Of a stretch of DNA of 64,000 nt, positions 28,995 to 36,663 are shown piece after piece. Source of the stretch: Paractinoplanes durhamensis (GTDB taxonomy: Bacteria > Actinomycetota > Actinomycetes > Mycobacteriales > Micromonosporaceae); contig NZ_BOML01000019.1 in NCBI RefSeq assembly GCF_016862175.1, forward strand, positions 1 to 64,000, in the 5' to 3' direction. The notes beneath the pieces are model-generated. The model searched no databases, had not been told where the DNA came from, and saw nothing but the letters and a program-made list of their open reading frames with translations. The stretch's first letter is position 1. Every line of letters starts with the position of its first letter. The translations under genes were made by a program, and so were the position numbers.

Positions 28995-30698
28995 ATGAGA
29001 CTTCCCGCGTTGGCCGCCGCCCTCATGCTCGTCGTGGCGGGGGCCGGCCCGGCCGCCGCCGCGACGACCACCGATACGTACGACTACAAGCTCCTCGCCA
29101 AGGCGGTGCCGGACGAATGCTTCGCCGGGATCGGCCTGCCCTACCCGGCCGGCCCGCCCTGCGCCACCGGTCAATCCAAGGTCAATCAGGCGTACGTGTG
29201 GGGCCTGACCAAGGTCGGCACCGACATCTGGTTCGGCACCGGCACCAACAACAACTGCCTGACCAGCGGCGCGACCCTGGACGTGATCGACCCGGTGCTC
29301 AACGCCGACTACGTCTGCGAGTACGGCGAGAGCCAGGTCGCCAAGACCGACTCGGCCATCCCGCCGGAGATCGGCGACGTGCGCCCGCCGCAGGTGTGGC
29401 TCTACGACTCGCGGAGCCGGCGGAACACCAACAAATCGGCCGAGATCACCAAGCGGTCGGCCGACGACAAGTACCGCCTCGACCACACCATCGGCCTGCG
29501 CGCGGCCGGCGCCTTCAAGGACAGCGTCCTGCTGGCCGGCCCGACCGCCGAGGGCTACGTGAACATCTTCGCGTTCGACGCGCGGTCGCACCGCTACCTG
29601 GGCTCGAACACCTTCACCCAGTACGGCAACGTGCGCACCTTCCTGCAGTACGACAACGCCCTCTACCTGGGCGTCGGCGTCGGCGTGAACGGGATGAGCG
29701 GCGGTGCCGTGCTGCGCTGGACCGGCTCGGCCAAGAGCCCGTTCACCTTCGACACGGTGGCGTCGCTGCCGGTGCAGGCGGCCGACCTGACCGCTTATGA
29801 CGGCCGGATCGCCGCGACATCGTGGCCGGCCGAGGGCTCGGTCGCGTCCGCCGACAAGATGGCCGGCGTCTGGATCAGCCCGCTGCTGGCCGACGGCGCG
29901 CCCGGTCTCACCACCGACGACGCGGCCGGCTGGACCCAGGTGTGGAACGCCCGCAAGTACGAGCCGGACAAGGTCATCGCGGCCACCTACGGCATGGGCG
30001 GCGTCGCCTCCTACGGCGGCTACCTCTGGTGGGGCTCGATGCACGTGCCGATGAAGTCCACCAAGGTGCACCAGAAGGTCTACCCGCAGGACACCGACGA
30101 AGCGGCCCAGGCGCAGGTCAAGAACACCCAGCGGGCCACCGCGATCTTCCGCGGCAAGAACCTCGGAACGGCGGATCAAAAGATCGAGCTGGTGTACGGG
30201 ACGAGCCAGCTGCCCGCCTACGACCCGGTGACCAAGGCGTGGGCGGTGCAGCCGACGAACTACACGCCGCTGTTCGGCAAGTCCGGTTTCGACAACCCGT
30301 ACAACAACTACACCTGGCGGATGACGGTGACCGACGGCAAGCTGTTCGTCGGCACGATGGACTGGTCGTACATCGTCCAGGACATCATCGACGGCGGTAA
30401 GACCGGCGCCCCGACCCTGGCCCAGGAGAAGGCGACGAGCATGGCGAACGTGGCCGCGCCCGACCCGGCCGGGTACGGCGGCGACCTGTGGATGTTCGCC
30501 GACCCCGAGCAGCCGGCCACCGCGATCACCAAGACCGGCATGGGCAACTATCTCAACTACGGCATCCGCAACATGATCGTCGACGGCACCGGCCTCTACC
30601 TGGGCATGGCCAACCCGATGAACCTGCGGACCGACCCGGCCGACGACGTACCCGAGGGCGGCTGGGAGCTGATCCATCTGACCAAGTCCTGTAAGTAA
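28995..30698 (+). CDS. Large secreted protein, unknown function (propeller-like)
   Basis: Protein of 567 residues with a clear signal peptide (1-23, ending AAAA). The mature part has about five Cys, repeated hydrophobic strands and recurrent Tyr/Trp-Gly blocks (VWGLTKVGTDIWFGTGT, YLGVGVGVNGMSG, YLWWGSMHVP, LFVGTMDWSY, LYLGMANPMNL), spaced like blades of a beta-propeller. No family is recognised with certainty. AAGGAG overlaps the sulfotransferase stop, so it belongs to the PKS operon and is its last gene, followed by a terminator. It may bind, modify or export the PKS product outside the cell; this is inference. Confidence 0.8.
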   Translation: MRLPALAAALMLVVAGAGPAAAATTTDTYDYKLLAKAVPDECFAGIGLPYPAGPPCATGQSKVNQAYVWGLTKVGTDIWFGTGTNNNCLTSGATLDVIDPVLNADYVCEYGESQVAKTDSAIPPEIGDVRPPQVWLYDSRSRRNTNKSAEITKRSADDKYRLDHTIGLRAAGAFKDSVLLAGPTAEGYVNIFAFDARSHRYLGSNTFTQYGNVRTFLQYDNALYLGVGVGVNGMSGGAVLRWTGSAKSPFTFDTVASLPVQAADLTAYDGRIAATSWPAEGSVASADKMAGVWISPLLADGAPGLTTDDAAGWTQVWNARKYEPDKVIAATYGMGGVASYGGYLWWGSMHVPMKSTKVHQKVYPQDTDEAAQAQVKNTQRATAIFRGKNLGTADQKIELVYGTSQLPAYDPVTKAWAVQPTNYTPLFGKSGFDNPYNNYTWRMTVTDGKLFVGTMDWSYIVQDIIDGGKTGAPTLAQEKATSMANVAAPDPAGYGGDLWMFADPEQPATAITKTGMGNYLNYGIRNMIVDGTGLYLGMANPMNLRTDPADDVPEGGWELIHLTKSCK

Positions 30699-30704
30699 GC
30701 GGTT

Positions 30705-30729
30705 GGGGGCAAGGATCACCCTTGCCCCC
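30705..30729 (+). terminator. Terminator of the PKS operon
   Basis: GGGGGCAAGG (30705-30714) pairs perfectly with CCTTGCCCCC (30720-30729) over a 5-nt loop, then TTCTG. It starts 7 nt after the stop of the secreted protein and marks the end of the transcription unit that began at 15301. Confidence 0.8.
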
Positions 30730-30780
30730 TTCTGACCGCTCGCTTACGGTTTTCGAACGACCGAAGTGGAGGATGGCGGG

Positions 30781-31695
30781 ATGCGACGGCTGGCTCTGCT
30801 CCTCCCGCTTCTCCTGCTACTCGCCGCCTGTTCCAGCCCGGACAAGCCGCGATCCGGCCCGACCGGCCTCTCCGAGCACACGATCAAGGTGGGCACGCTC
30901 GACCGGACGTACCGGGTCTTCCGCCCGCCGCTCCCGGCCGGAACGCCGGCGCCGCTGGTGGTGGTCCTGCACGGCGCGGCCGGCACCGGCCGGCAGGCCG
31001 AGAAGTCGTACGAGTGGGACGCCGCCGCCACCAAGGGCGGCTTCGTGGCCGTCTTCCCGGACGGCATCCGGCGCACCTGGAACGCCTCGCCCGACTGCTG
31101 CGGCGTGGCCGCCCGCGATCAGATCGACGACGTCGGCTTCATCAAGGAGATGGTCGCCGAGGTCAGCCGGGCGTCCCCGATCGATCCGGCCCGGGTGTTC
31201 GCCACCGGCATCTCCAACGGCGCCCTGCTCACCTACCGCCTGGCCTGCGAGACCACGCTCTTCGCGGCGATCGCCCCGGTGGCCGGCACGATGATCAACC
31301 CGTGCCTGGCGCCGCGCCCGCTCTCCGTCCTGCAGATCCACGGCAAGAGCGATTACACGATTCCGTACGCCGGGGGTCAGGGCCGCCGCGACAACGGTGG
31401 CACCGGCGGGCTCCCGGTGAAGATCGACGGCCCCGGCGTCGAAGCCCTGAACGCCACCTGGCGCAAGGTCGACGGCTGCCCCGCGCCGACCGTGACCACG
31501 ACCGGCTACCTGACCACGACGCTCGCGCAATGCCCCGGCGGCCGCACGGTCGAGCTGATCGCGGTGGCCGACGCCGGTCATCAGTGGCCCGGCTCGGACG
31601 GCCCGGGCCCGATCGCCTCCCGCCTGTTGCACCTGGACCCGCCGTCGATGGCGATGGACGCCACGACCACGATCTGGCGGTTCTTCCTTTCTTGA
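30781..31695 (+). CDS. LpqC-like lipoprotein esterase (PHB depolymerase family)
   Basis: Lipoprotein of 304 residues: signal peptide MRRLALLLPLLLLLAAC with a lipobox cysteine at 17, then an esterase/PHB-depolymerase-like alpha/beta-hydrolase. The nucleophile is Ser145 in TGISNGA. The fold also shows VVVLHGAAG (oxyanion strand), the acid loop in HGKSDYTIPY and the late His in DAGHQWPG. ATG 30781 is preferred because GGAGG ends 8 nt upstream and the lipoprotein signal begins there. Mycobacterial LpqC is the closest named relative; it is an extracellular esterase of unknown natural substrate. It stands alone after the PKS terminator. Confidence 0.88.
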   Translation: MRRLALLLPLLLLLAACSSPDKPRSGPTGLSEHTIKVGTLDRTYRVFRPPLPAGTPAPLVVVLHGAAGTGRQAEKSYEWDAAATKGGFVAVFPDGIRRTWNASPDCCGVAARDQIDDVGFIKEMVAEVSRASPIDPARVFATGISNGALLTYRLACETTLFAAIAPVAGTMINPCLAPRPLSVLQIHGKSDYTIPYAGGQGRRDNGGTGGLPVKIDGPGVEALNATWRKVDGCPAPTVTTTGYLTTTLAQCPGGRTVELIAVADAGHQWPGSDGPGPIASRLLHLDPPSMAMDATTTIWRFFLS

Positions 31696-31720
31696 CGCAA
31701 CCATTTGGTTGCGATAACTT
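31692..31720 (+). promoter_or_regulatory. Sigma70-type promoter with operator in spacer
   Basis: TTGACG (31692-31697), a 17-nt spacer, and TAACTT (31715-31720). The spacer holds an inverted repeat that is also found just downstream of the -10. The -35 overlaps the stop codon of the lipoprotein gene. It drives the SRPBCC-arsR-kinase operon. Confidence 0.75.
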
Positions 31721-31745
31721 CAGTAGCAACCAACTGGTTGCTACT
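31697..31745 (+). promoter_or_regulatory. Paired operators GCAACCA-N2-TGGTTGC
   Basis: Site 1 at 31697-31712 is GCAACCA-TT-TGGTTGC, inside the promoter spacer. Site 2 at 31722-31745 has the same core with AC in the centre and is extended by AGTA/TACT to perfect 11-bp arms. The centres are 29 bp apart and flank the -10. This is the expected layout for autorepression by the ArsR-type regulator encoded two genes down. Confidence 0.8.
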
Positions 31746-31756
31746 GAGGAGACGTC

Positions 31757-32188
31757 ATGGGCTTTCCTGATCGCATCGAGCGCACCCTCCAGCTGGCCCA
31801 CCCGCCCGTGCGGGTGTGGCAGGCGCTGACCACCGCCGAGGGCCTCGGCACCTGGTTCGGCAACAGCGCCGAGGTCGACCTGCGCGTCGGCGGCACCGCC
31901 AAACTGGCCTGGACCAGCGGCGACACCGCCACGCTCACGATCGAGCGCCTGGAGGAGCCGCACATCTTCGGCTACACGTGGTCGCTCTACGGCCTGCCCG
32001 CCGAGGACCCGCGCCGCACCTACGTCGAGTTCACGCTGGAGCCGGCCGGCGACGGCACTACGCTGACCATGGTGGAGAGCGGATTCGCACAACTTCCCGA
32101 CGACCTGCACAAGGTGGCGTTCGGCGGCAACACCGGCGGCTGGACCAGCGAGCTGGGTGAGCTGGTCACGTACCTCGATGACCACTGA
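31757..32188 (+). CDS. SRPBCC (AHSA1/ATPase-activator-like) domain protein
   Basis: Single-domain protein of 143 residues with START/AHSA1-type features: IERTLQLAHPPVRVWQALT, GLGTWFGNSAEVDLRVGG, FGYTWS, then GWTSELGELVTYL at the end. Such proteins have a hydrophobic cavity. In this arrangement (SRPBCC gene followed by an ArsR gene) they are very common in actinobacteria, often thought to bind or detoxify a small ligand. ATG 31757 with GAGGAG upstream. It overlaps the arsR start by 11 nt. Confidence 0.88.
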   Translation: MGFPDRIERTLQLAHPPVRVWQALTTAEGLGTWFGNSAEVDLRVGGTAKLAWTSGDTATLTIERLEEPHIFGYTWSLYGLPAEDPRRTYVEFTLEPAGDGTTLTMVESGFAQLPDDLHKVAFGGNTGGWTSELGELVTYLDDH

Positions 32189-32513
32189 CGATCCGGAGGC
32201 GGTCGCCGAGGAGGTCTTCGCCGCCCTGGCCGACCCGAGCCGCCGCTCGATCCTGGCGTCGCTGGCCGCCGGCGGTCCCGCCACCGCGACCGACCTCGCC
32301 GACCGGCTGCCGATCACCCGGCAGGCCATCGCCAAGCACCTCGCCCTGCTGTCCGAGGCGGGCCTGGTGGTGGCCGAGCCGGGGGAGCGGCGCCGGGTCC
32401 GCTACCGGGTGGACTCGGCCCCGATGAAGGTCGCCCAGCAGTTCCTGGCCGCCCTGTCCCGCGACTGGGACGGCCCCCTTTCCGCCCTCCAGCAGCATCT
32501 GGGCCGGCCGTGA
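32178..32513 (+). CDS. ArsR family winged-helix repressor
   Basis: Regulator of 111 residues: EEVFAALADPSRRSILASLA at the start, recognition helix ITRQAIAKHLALLSEAGLV, wing EPGERRRVRYRVD. No metal-binding Cys motif is present, so it belongs to the non-metal ArsR group often paired with SRPBCC proteins. It likely represses its own operon through the two GCAACCA-N2-TGGTTGC sites at 31697-31745. ATG 32178 lies inside the SRPBCC gene; its stop overlaps the kinase GTG. Confidence 0.9.
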   Translation: MTTDDPEAVAEEVFAALADPSRRSILASLAAGGPATATDLADRLPITRQAIAKHLALLSEAGLVVAEPGERRRVRYRVDSAPMKVAQQFLAALSRDWDGPLSALQQHLGRP

Positions 32514-33346
32514 TCCCGCAGTCCTTCAAGGACATGCCGCGCTGGTGGCGGGACGGTTCGCAGTGGCTCGACGCGCTGCCCGGCCTGGTCCGCGCGCAGT
32601 GCTCGGCCTGGCACCTGACCGTCGCCGGCGAGGCGATGCACGGCTCCAACGCCCTGGTCGTCCCGGTCACCCGCGACGGCGACGACTACGTCCTGCGGCT
32701 GAGCCCGCCCGGTCCGGAGGTGACCGACCAGGTCGCCGCGCTGCGCTTCTGGGCCGGCCGCGGCACCGTCGCCCTGATCGAGGCGGACGCCGGGGCGATG
32801 CTCCTGGAACGGCTGGGCGGTTCGCTGGCCGACGTGCCGGTCGCCGAGGCGATGCACGTCCTGGGCCGGACGATGCGCCGGCTGGCCGTCCCCGCCCCGG
32901 CCGGCGTGCCGAGCACCGCCACCGTCGTGGCCCGGCGGATGGCGGCCATGGAGCGGCCGGACCGGCCGTTCGACCGGGCGATCCTCCGGCACGCCCTCGA
33001 CATCGGCTCCCGGCTGTCCCGCACCACGTCCGGCCTCGCCGTCGACGGCGACCTGCACTCGGCGCAGGTGCTGCGCGGCCGCCGGGAGCCCTGGCTCGTC
33101 GTCGACCCGGTCCTGATGCGCGGCGACATCGCCTACGACCTCGGCCGGATCCTCTGGACCAGGCTGGACGAGATGACGAACATCGCCGGCCACTTCGACG
33201 AGGTGGTCCGGGCCGCCGATCTCGACCGGGACCATGCCCGCGACTGGGTCTTCTTCCGGGCGGTCGACTACTGGCTGTGGGGCCTGACCGCCGGCCTGAC
33301 CGAGGATCCGGAGCGTTGCCGCCGCCTGGTCGCCGCGGTCGCTTAG
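32510..33346 (+). CDS. APH(6)-like antibiotic phosphotransferase
   Basis: Protein of 278 residues resembling the aminoglycoside/hydroxyurea antibiotic resistance kinase family (streptomycin 6-kinase type). Marks are GSNALVVPV and DYVLRLSPPGPEV (nucleotide-binding lobe), MLLERLGGSL, catalytic loop VDGDLHSAQVLRG (Asp in GDLH, variant of HGDLHxxNVL), and metal-binding DPVLMRGDIAYDLG. GTG 32510 overlaps the arsR stop, so it is expressed under the ArsR promoter. The Asn of the catalytic loop is replaced by Gln, which may lower or alter activity. It may confer streptomycin-like resistance or phosphorylate another metabolite. It ends 4 nt into the convergent tetR. Confidence 0.78.
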   Translation: MIPQSFKDMPRWWRDGSQWLDALPGLVRAQCSAWHLTVAGEAMHGSNALVVPVTRDGDDYVLRLSPPGPEVTDQVAALRFWAGRGTVALIEADAGAMLLERLGGSLADVPVAEAMHVLGRTMRRLAVPAPAGVPSTATVVARRMAAMERPDRPFDRAILRHALDIGSRLSRTTSGLAVDGDLHSAQVLRGRREPWLVVDPVLMRGDIAYDLGRILWTRLDEMTNIAGHFDEVVRAADLDRDHARDWVFFRAVDYWLWGLTAGLTEDPERCRRLVAAVA

Positions 33347-34014
33347 CGGGGGAGCACGCCCAGCAGGGTCGCGGTCAGGGCCAGCTTGAGCGAGTCCTTC
33401 AGCTCCAGGCGGAAGTGGGCCAGGTCGGGCTCGGCCTCGTAAGCGGCCTGCAGGCTGGGCGGCGGCGTGCTGTAGGCCGAGAGCGCGCCGGCCATGACCA
33501 TGGTCTGGAGGCTGAACAGCGTGGCGCTCTCGCCCAGCTCCGGCAGGTATTTCCGGATCGTGGTGGTCATCGTGCTCAGGCGCTCCAGGGAGGCGCGCTT
33601 GTAGCGGGCGACCACCTCGACGGAGACGTTGTGCTCCAGGACGCTGCCCTGCGCGCCGAACAGATCGCAGAGCACGACTCGGTCGGAGAGTGAGCGGCTG
33701 AGGATCTCCGCCACCGCGGTCGCCCGCTCGGCCATCGGCCGGCTCTCGTCGACGCCGGCGGCGAGCTCACCGGCCAGCTCGACCAGCCACTCCTGCAGGA
33801 AGTGGTCCAGCAGCTCGAGCAGCACCGCTTCGCGGGACTCGAAGTAGCGCAGCACGTTCGGCTTCGCCAGCCCGACCCGCCGGCTGAGCTCGTTGAGGGT
33901 GACCGCGGCGACCGGCATCTCGTCGAGCATCGCCGAGGCCATGTCGAGGATGGCCCGCCGCCGAATCTCCCGCTGCTCTTCGGTCCGCGCCCGCTGAAAC
34001 GTCACGATCACCAC
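33343..34014 (-). CDS. TetR family regulator
   Basis: Protein of 223 residues. The HTH at about 18-65 reads RRRAILDMASAMLDE, VTLNELSRRVGLAKPNVLRYFESREAV, then a helical ligand domain to 223. Divergent from the SDR gene with 96 bp between. A perfect 23-bp palindrome overlapping the SDR -35 box is its obvious operator. Probably represses the oxidoreductase and itself until a ligand, perhaps the oxidoreductase substrate, binds. Confidence 0.88.
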   Translation of the reverse strand: MVIVTFQRARTEEQREIRRRAILDMASAMLDEMPVAAVTLNELSRRVGLAKPNVLRYFESREAVLLELLDHFLQEWLVELAGELAAGVDESRPMAERATAVAEILSRSLSDRVVLCDLFGAQGSVLEHNVSVEVVARYKRASLERLSTMTTTIRKYLPELGESATLFSLQTMVMAGALSAYSTPPPSLQAAYEAEPDLAHFRLELKDSLKLALTATLLGVLPR

Positions 34015-34030
34015 CCTAACTTAGGTACCG

Positions 34031-34067
34031 CCGGTACGTTGACAACGTACCGGAAGTACTTTACCGT
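34031..34067 (+). promoter_or_regulatory. Promoter with perfect 23-bp TetR operator
   Basis: CCGGTACGTTG (34031-34041), a central A, and CAACGTACCGG (34043-34053) form an 11-1-11 perfect inverted repeat. It contains the -35 box TTGACA (34039-34044); a plausible -10 TACCGT follows after 17 nt (34062-34067). Partial copies of the half-site (GGTAC) recur at about 34024 and 34088. Confidence 0.8.
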
Positions 34068-34110
34068 TCTTTCCACAAGATACCTTCGGTACGTTAGTGG
34101 GGAGCCCGAC

Positions 34111-35034
34111 ATGAGCGAGACGTGGACGACGACCGACATTCCCGACCAGCGCGGCCGGGTGGCCGTGGTGACCGGCGCCAACACCGGCTTGGGCTACGAG
34201 ACCGCCAAGGCGCTGGCCGAGCGCGGCGCGTCGGTGGTGCTGGCCGTGCGCAACGCCGAGAAGGGCAAGCAGGCCGCGGCCACCATGCCCGGCAACGTGA
34301 CGGTGCAGGCCCTCGACCTGACCTCACTGGATTCGGTCCGGGCGGCCGCGGCCGCCCTGCGCTCCCGCTTCGACCGCCTCGACCTGCTGATCAACAACGC
34401 CGGCGTGATGTACACCCCGAAGCAGACCACCCGGGACGGCTTCGAGATGCAGTTCGGCACCAACCACCTGGGCCACTTCGCCCTGACGGGCCTGCTGCTC
34501 GACCTGATGCTCCCGCTCCCCAACTCCCGGGTGGTGACGGTAAGCAGCACCGGCCACCGCATCCGAGCCGCCATCCACTTCGACGACCTGCAGTGGGAGC
34601 ACTCATACGGCCGAGCGGCGGCCTACGGCCAGTCGAAGCTGGCCAACTTGATGTTCACCTACGAGCTGCAACGCCGCCTGTCCACCCACGGCACCACCGC
34701 GGCCTTGGCCGCACACCCCGGCATGTCCAGCACCGAGCTGGCCCGCAACAGCCCCGCCGCTCTCCGCCTCCCACTGACCTGGCTGTCCCCGCTGATCACC
34801 CAGACCCCGGCAATGGGCGCCCTGCCAACCTTGCGTGCGGCCACCGACCCCGCCGCGCTGGGCGGCCAGTACTACGGCCCCGGCGGCCGCTTCGAGGTCA
34901 AAGGCCACCCCCGCCTGGTGACATCAAGCCCGCAGTCATACGAGGTGGCGATCCAGCAGCGACTGTGGTCAGTCTCCGAAGACCTCACCGGCGTGAAGTT
35001 CCCGATCGCCCAGCCTGCGCAGGCGCGGCCTTAG
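34111..35034 (+). CDS. SDR family oxidoreductase (retinol-dehydrogenase-like)
   Basis: NAD(P)-dependent short-chain dehydrogenase of 307 residues. Cofactor motif TGANTGLGYE at about 22-31 and AVRN after strand 2 (Arg suggests NADPH preference), DLTSLDSVRAA, LLINNAGVM, catalytic Ser in VTVSSTGH and YGQSK (Tyr, Lys). Length and the C-terminal half match the WW-domain-oxidoreductase/retinol dehydrogenase-like actinobacterial group. Substrate unknown. ATG 34111, with TGGGGAG upstream, is under the TetR operator. Its stop overlaps the convergent XRE gene by 4 nt. Confidence 0.9.
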   Translation: MSETWTTTDIPDQRGRVAVVTGANTGLGYETAKALAERGASVVLAVRNAEKGKQAAATMPGNVTVQALDLTSLDSVRAAAAALRSRFDRLDLLINNAGVMYTPKQTTRDGFEMQFGTNHLGHFALTGLLLDLMLPLPNSRVVTVSSTGHRIRAAIHFDDLQWEHSYGRAAAYGQSKLANLMFTYELQRRLSTHGTTAALAAHPGMSSTELARNSPAALRLPLTWLSPLITQTPAMGALPTLRAATDPAALGGQYYGPGGRFEVKGHPRLVTSSPQSYEVAIQQRLWSVSEDLTGVKFPIAQPAQARP

Positions 35035-35297
35035 GAGGCCTGGCGGATCGCGGTGTCGGCCAGCCAGATGTCGGCCAGGTCGCTCAAGGGGATCTCCAAG
35101 GCTCGGCTCAGGCCTACCACCGTGCCGAAGGCTGGGGCGGGCAGGCGGCCTGCTTCGATCTTGCGTAGCGTTTCGGGGGAGATGCCGGCGGCCAGGGCCA
35201 CCTCGGCGAGGCTTCGGCTGCCGCGCGCGACTCGCAGAGCGGCGCCGAGGCGCTGGCCGGCGGCGATCTGTTCAACGGTGAGCGGTTGGCGAACCAT
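35031..35297 (-). CDS. XRE-type helix-turn-helix regulator
   Basis: Small regulator of 88 residues with one HTH_3 domain: LGAALRVARGSRSLAEVALAAGISPETLRKIEAGRLPAPAF, followed by a short helix with an acidic end. It is divergent from a methionine aminopeptidase gene, and the pair is separated by a tandem 14-bp operator-like repeat. This XRE-MetAP arrangement recurs in actinomycetes as far as I recall. It likely represses both genes. ATG 35297. Confidence 0.88.
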   Translation of the reverse strand: MVRQPLTVEQIAAGQRLGAALRVARGSRSLAEVALAAGISPETLRKIEAGRLPAPAFGTVVGLSRALEIPLSDLADIWLADTAIRQAS

Positions 35298-35337
35298 GGC
35301 AGCAGGATATCCCTCCGGGGCGGCCGCAGGTGGCTGT

Positions 35338-35365
35338 GGTATAAAAATACCGGTATAAAAATACC
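35338..35365. promoter_or_regulatory. Tandem 14-bp operator GGTATAAAAATACC x2
   Basis: Two exact, directly abutting copies of GGTATAAAAATACC (35338-35351 and 35352-35365). Each copy is itself an inverted repeat (GGTAT/ATACC around AAAA). This is a strikingly AT-rich spot in a GC-rich region, between the XRE regulator and MetAP genes. It probably combines the -10 regions with binding sites for the XRE protein. Confidence 0.8.
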
Positions 35366-35387
35366 GGTGTGGTGGAAGGGGAACGTG

Positions 35388-36218
35388 GTGATCGAGCTCA
35401 AGTCGGCCGAGGAGATCGGCCGGATGGCGGTGGCCGGCCAGTTCGTCGGTGAGCTGCTCGCCGAGCTGCGCGGCGTCGCCGCGGTCGGGGTCAACCTGAT
35501 GGACATCGAGCGGCACGCCCGTGGGCGGATCAAGGAGCGCGGCGCCGAGTCCTGCTACTGGGACTACGCCCCCTCGTTCGGCCGTGGGCCGTTCCGCAAC
35601 GTGCTCTGCCTGTCGGTCAACGACGCGGTGCTGCACGGCCTGCCGACCGACTACGTCCTGCGCGACGGTGACCTGGTCAGCATCGACATGGCGCTCGGCA
35701 TCGGCGGCTGGGTCGCCGACTCGGCGCTGTCGTTCGTGGTCGGCACCCCGGACCCGGCCGACCTCAAGCTGATCGAGTGCACCGAGGTCGCGCTGGAGGC
35801 CGGCATCGCCGCCGCCCAGCCCGGCGGCCGCCTCGGCGACGTCTCGGCCGCGATCGGCGCGGTCGCCCACGAGTACGGCTACGGCGTCAACGGCGAGTTC
35901 GGCGGGCACGGCATCGGCCGCACCATGCACGAGTCGCCGCACGTCGGCAACAGCGGCCGGGCCGGCCGCGGCATGAAGCTCGACCCGGGCCTGACCATCG
36001 CGATCGAGCCGTGGTTCTGCCGCTCCACCGACAAGATCAAGTTCGACCCGGACGGCTGGACGATCCGCTCGGCCGACGGGTCGCGCACCGCCCACTCCGA
36101 GCACACGATCGCCATCACCGAGTCGGGCCCGCAGGTGCTGACCCGCCGCCCGGCCGCCGGTCCGGCCGCCGGTCCGGCCGCCGGCTCAGGCCTGCGCGCG
36201 GATGCGGTCGAGCAGTAG
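35388..36218 (+). CDS. map: Type I methionine aminopeptidase
   Basis: Metal-dependent enzyme of 276 residues removing N-terminal Met. The five metal ligands and the substrate His are all visible: HGLP His, SIDMAL Asp, ADSALS Asp, GGHGIGRTMHE His, IAIEPWF Glu and SEHTIAI Glu. The C-terminus adds a repeated Ala-Ala-Gly-Pro tail not needed for activity. GTG 35388 has AAGGGG six bases upstream; GTG 35385 is nearly as good. This is likely an accessory copy, since it is regulated with an XRE protein rather than sitting with secY/infA. Its last 33 bp overlap the convergent marR. Confidence 0.92.
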   Translation: MIELKSAEEIGRMAVAGQFVGELLAELRGVAAVGVNLMDIERHARGRIKERGAESCYWDYAPSFGRGPFRNVLCLSVNDAVLHGLPTDYVLRDGDLVSIDMALGIGGWVADSALSFVVGTPDPADLKLIECTEVALEAGIAAAQPGGRLGDVSAAIGAVAHEYGYGVNGEFGGHGIGRTMHESPHVGNSGRAGRGMKLDPGLTIAIEPWFCRSTDKIKFDPDGWTIRSADGSRTAHSEHTIAITESGPQVLTRRPAAGPAAGPAAGSGLRADAVEQ

Positions 36219-36641
36219 CGCCAGCGACGGCAGGGCCGCGGTGATCCGCTCCCGGTCCTCGGCCGGCAGCTCGGCCACCGCCCGGGCCATCACCTCGGCC
36301 CGGCCCTGCCGGAACGCGTCGAGCATCCCCTCGGCCCGTGCGGTCGGCACCAGCAGCACCGACCGGCCGTCGACCGGCGACGGCTGCCGGGAGACCAGCC
36401 CGCCCTCGGTCAGGTCGCGCACCACGTTGCTGATCGTCGGGCGGGCCAGGTGCAGGTCGTCGGCGAGCTGGGCGGGGGTGCGGCCGCCCGCGTGCGACAG
36501 CCGGCGCAGCACCGCCACCTGTGACTCCGGTAACGCCGGCACCTGCCCGGCCCGGCGGGCGGCCTGCACCAGGGCCCGGCCGGTGCCCTGGACCAGCCGG
36601 ACCAGGCGGTCGGGCAGGTCGCTTTCCTTGCGATCGCGCAT
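36186..36641 (-). CDS. MarR family regulator
   Basis: Regulator of 151 residues: dimerisation helix, then HTH ALPESQVAVLRRLSHAGGRTPAQLADDLHLARPTISNVVRDL, wing GLVSRQPSPVDGRSVLLVP, C-terminal helices. Divergent from the siderophore-interacting protein gene with a 22-bp gap that contains the inverted repeat ACTATG-N4-CATAGT. It probably controls both genes. It overlaps the 3' end of map by 33 bp tail-to-tail. ATG 36641. Confidence 0.88.
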   Translation of the reverse strand: MRDRKESDLPDRLVRLVQGTGRALVQAARRAGQVPALPESQVAVLRRLSHAGGRTPAQLADDLHLARPTISNVVRDLTEGGLVSRQPSPVDGRSVLLVPTARAEGMLDAFRQGRAEVMARAVAELPAEDRERITAALPSLALLLDRIRAQA

Positions 36642-36644
36642 CAC

Positions 36645-36660
36645 ACTATGACAGCATAGT
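36645..36660. promoter_or_regulatory. MarR operator ACTATG-N4-CATAGT
   Basis: Perfect 6-4-6 inverted repeat in the 22-bp gap between the divergent marR (start 36641) and SIP (start 36664) genes. The sites are so close to both starts that binding must block at least one. Transcripts are probably almost leaderless. Confidence 0.7.
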
Positions 36661-36663
36661 TTT

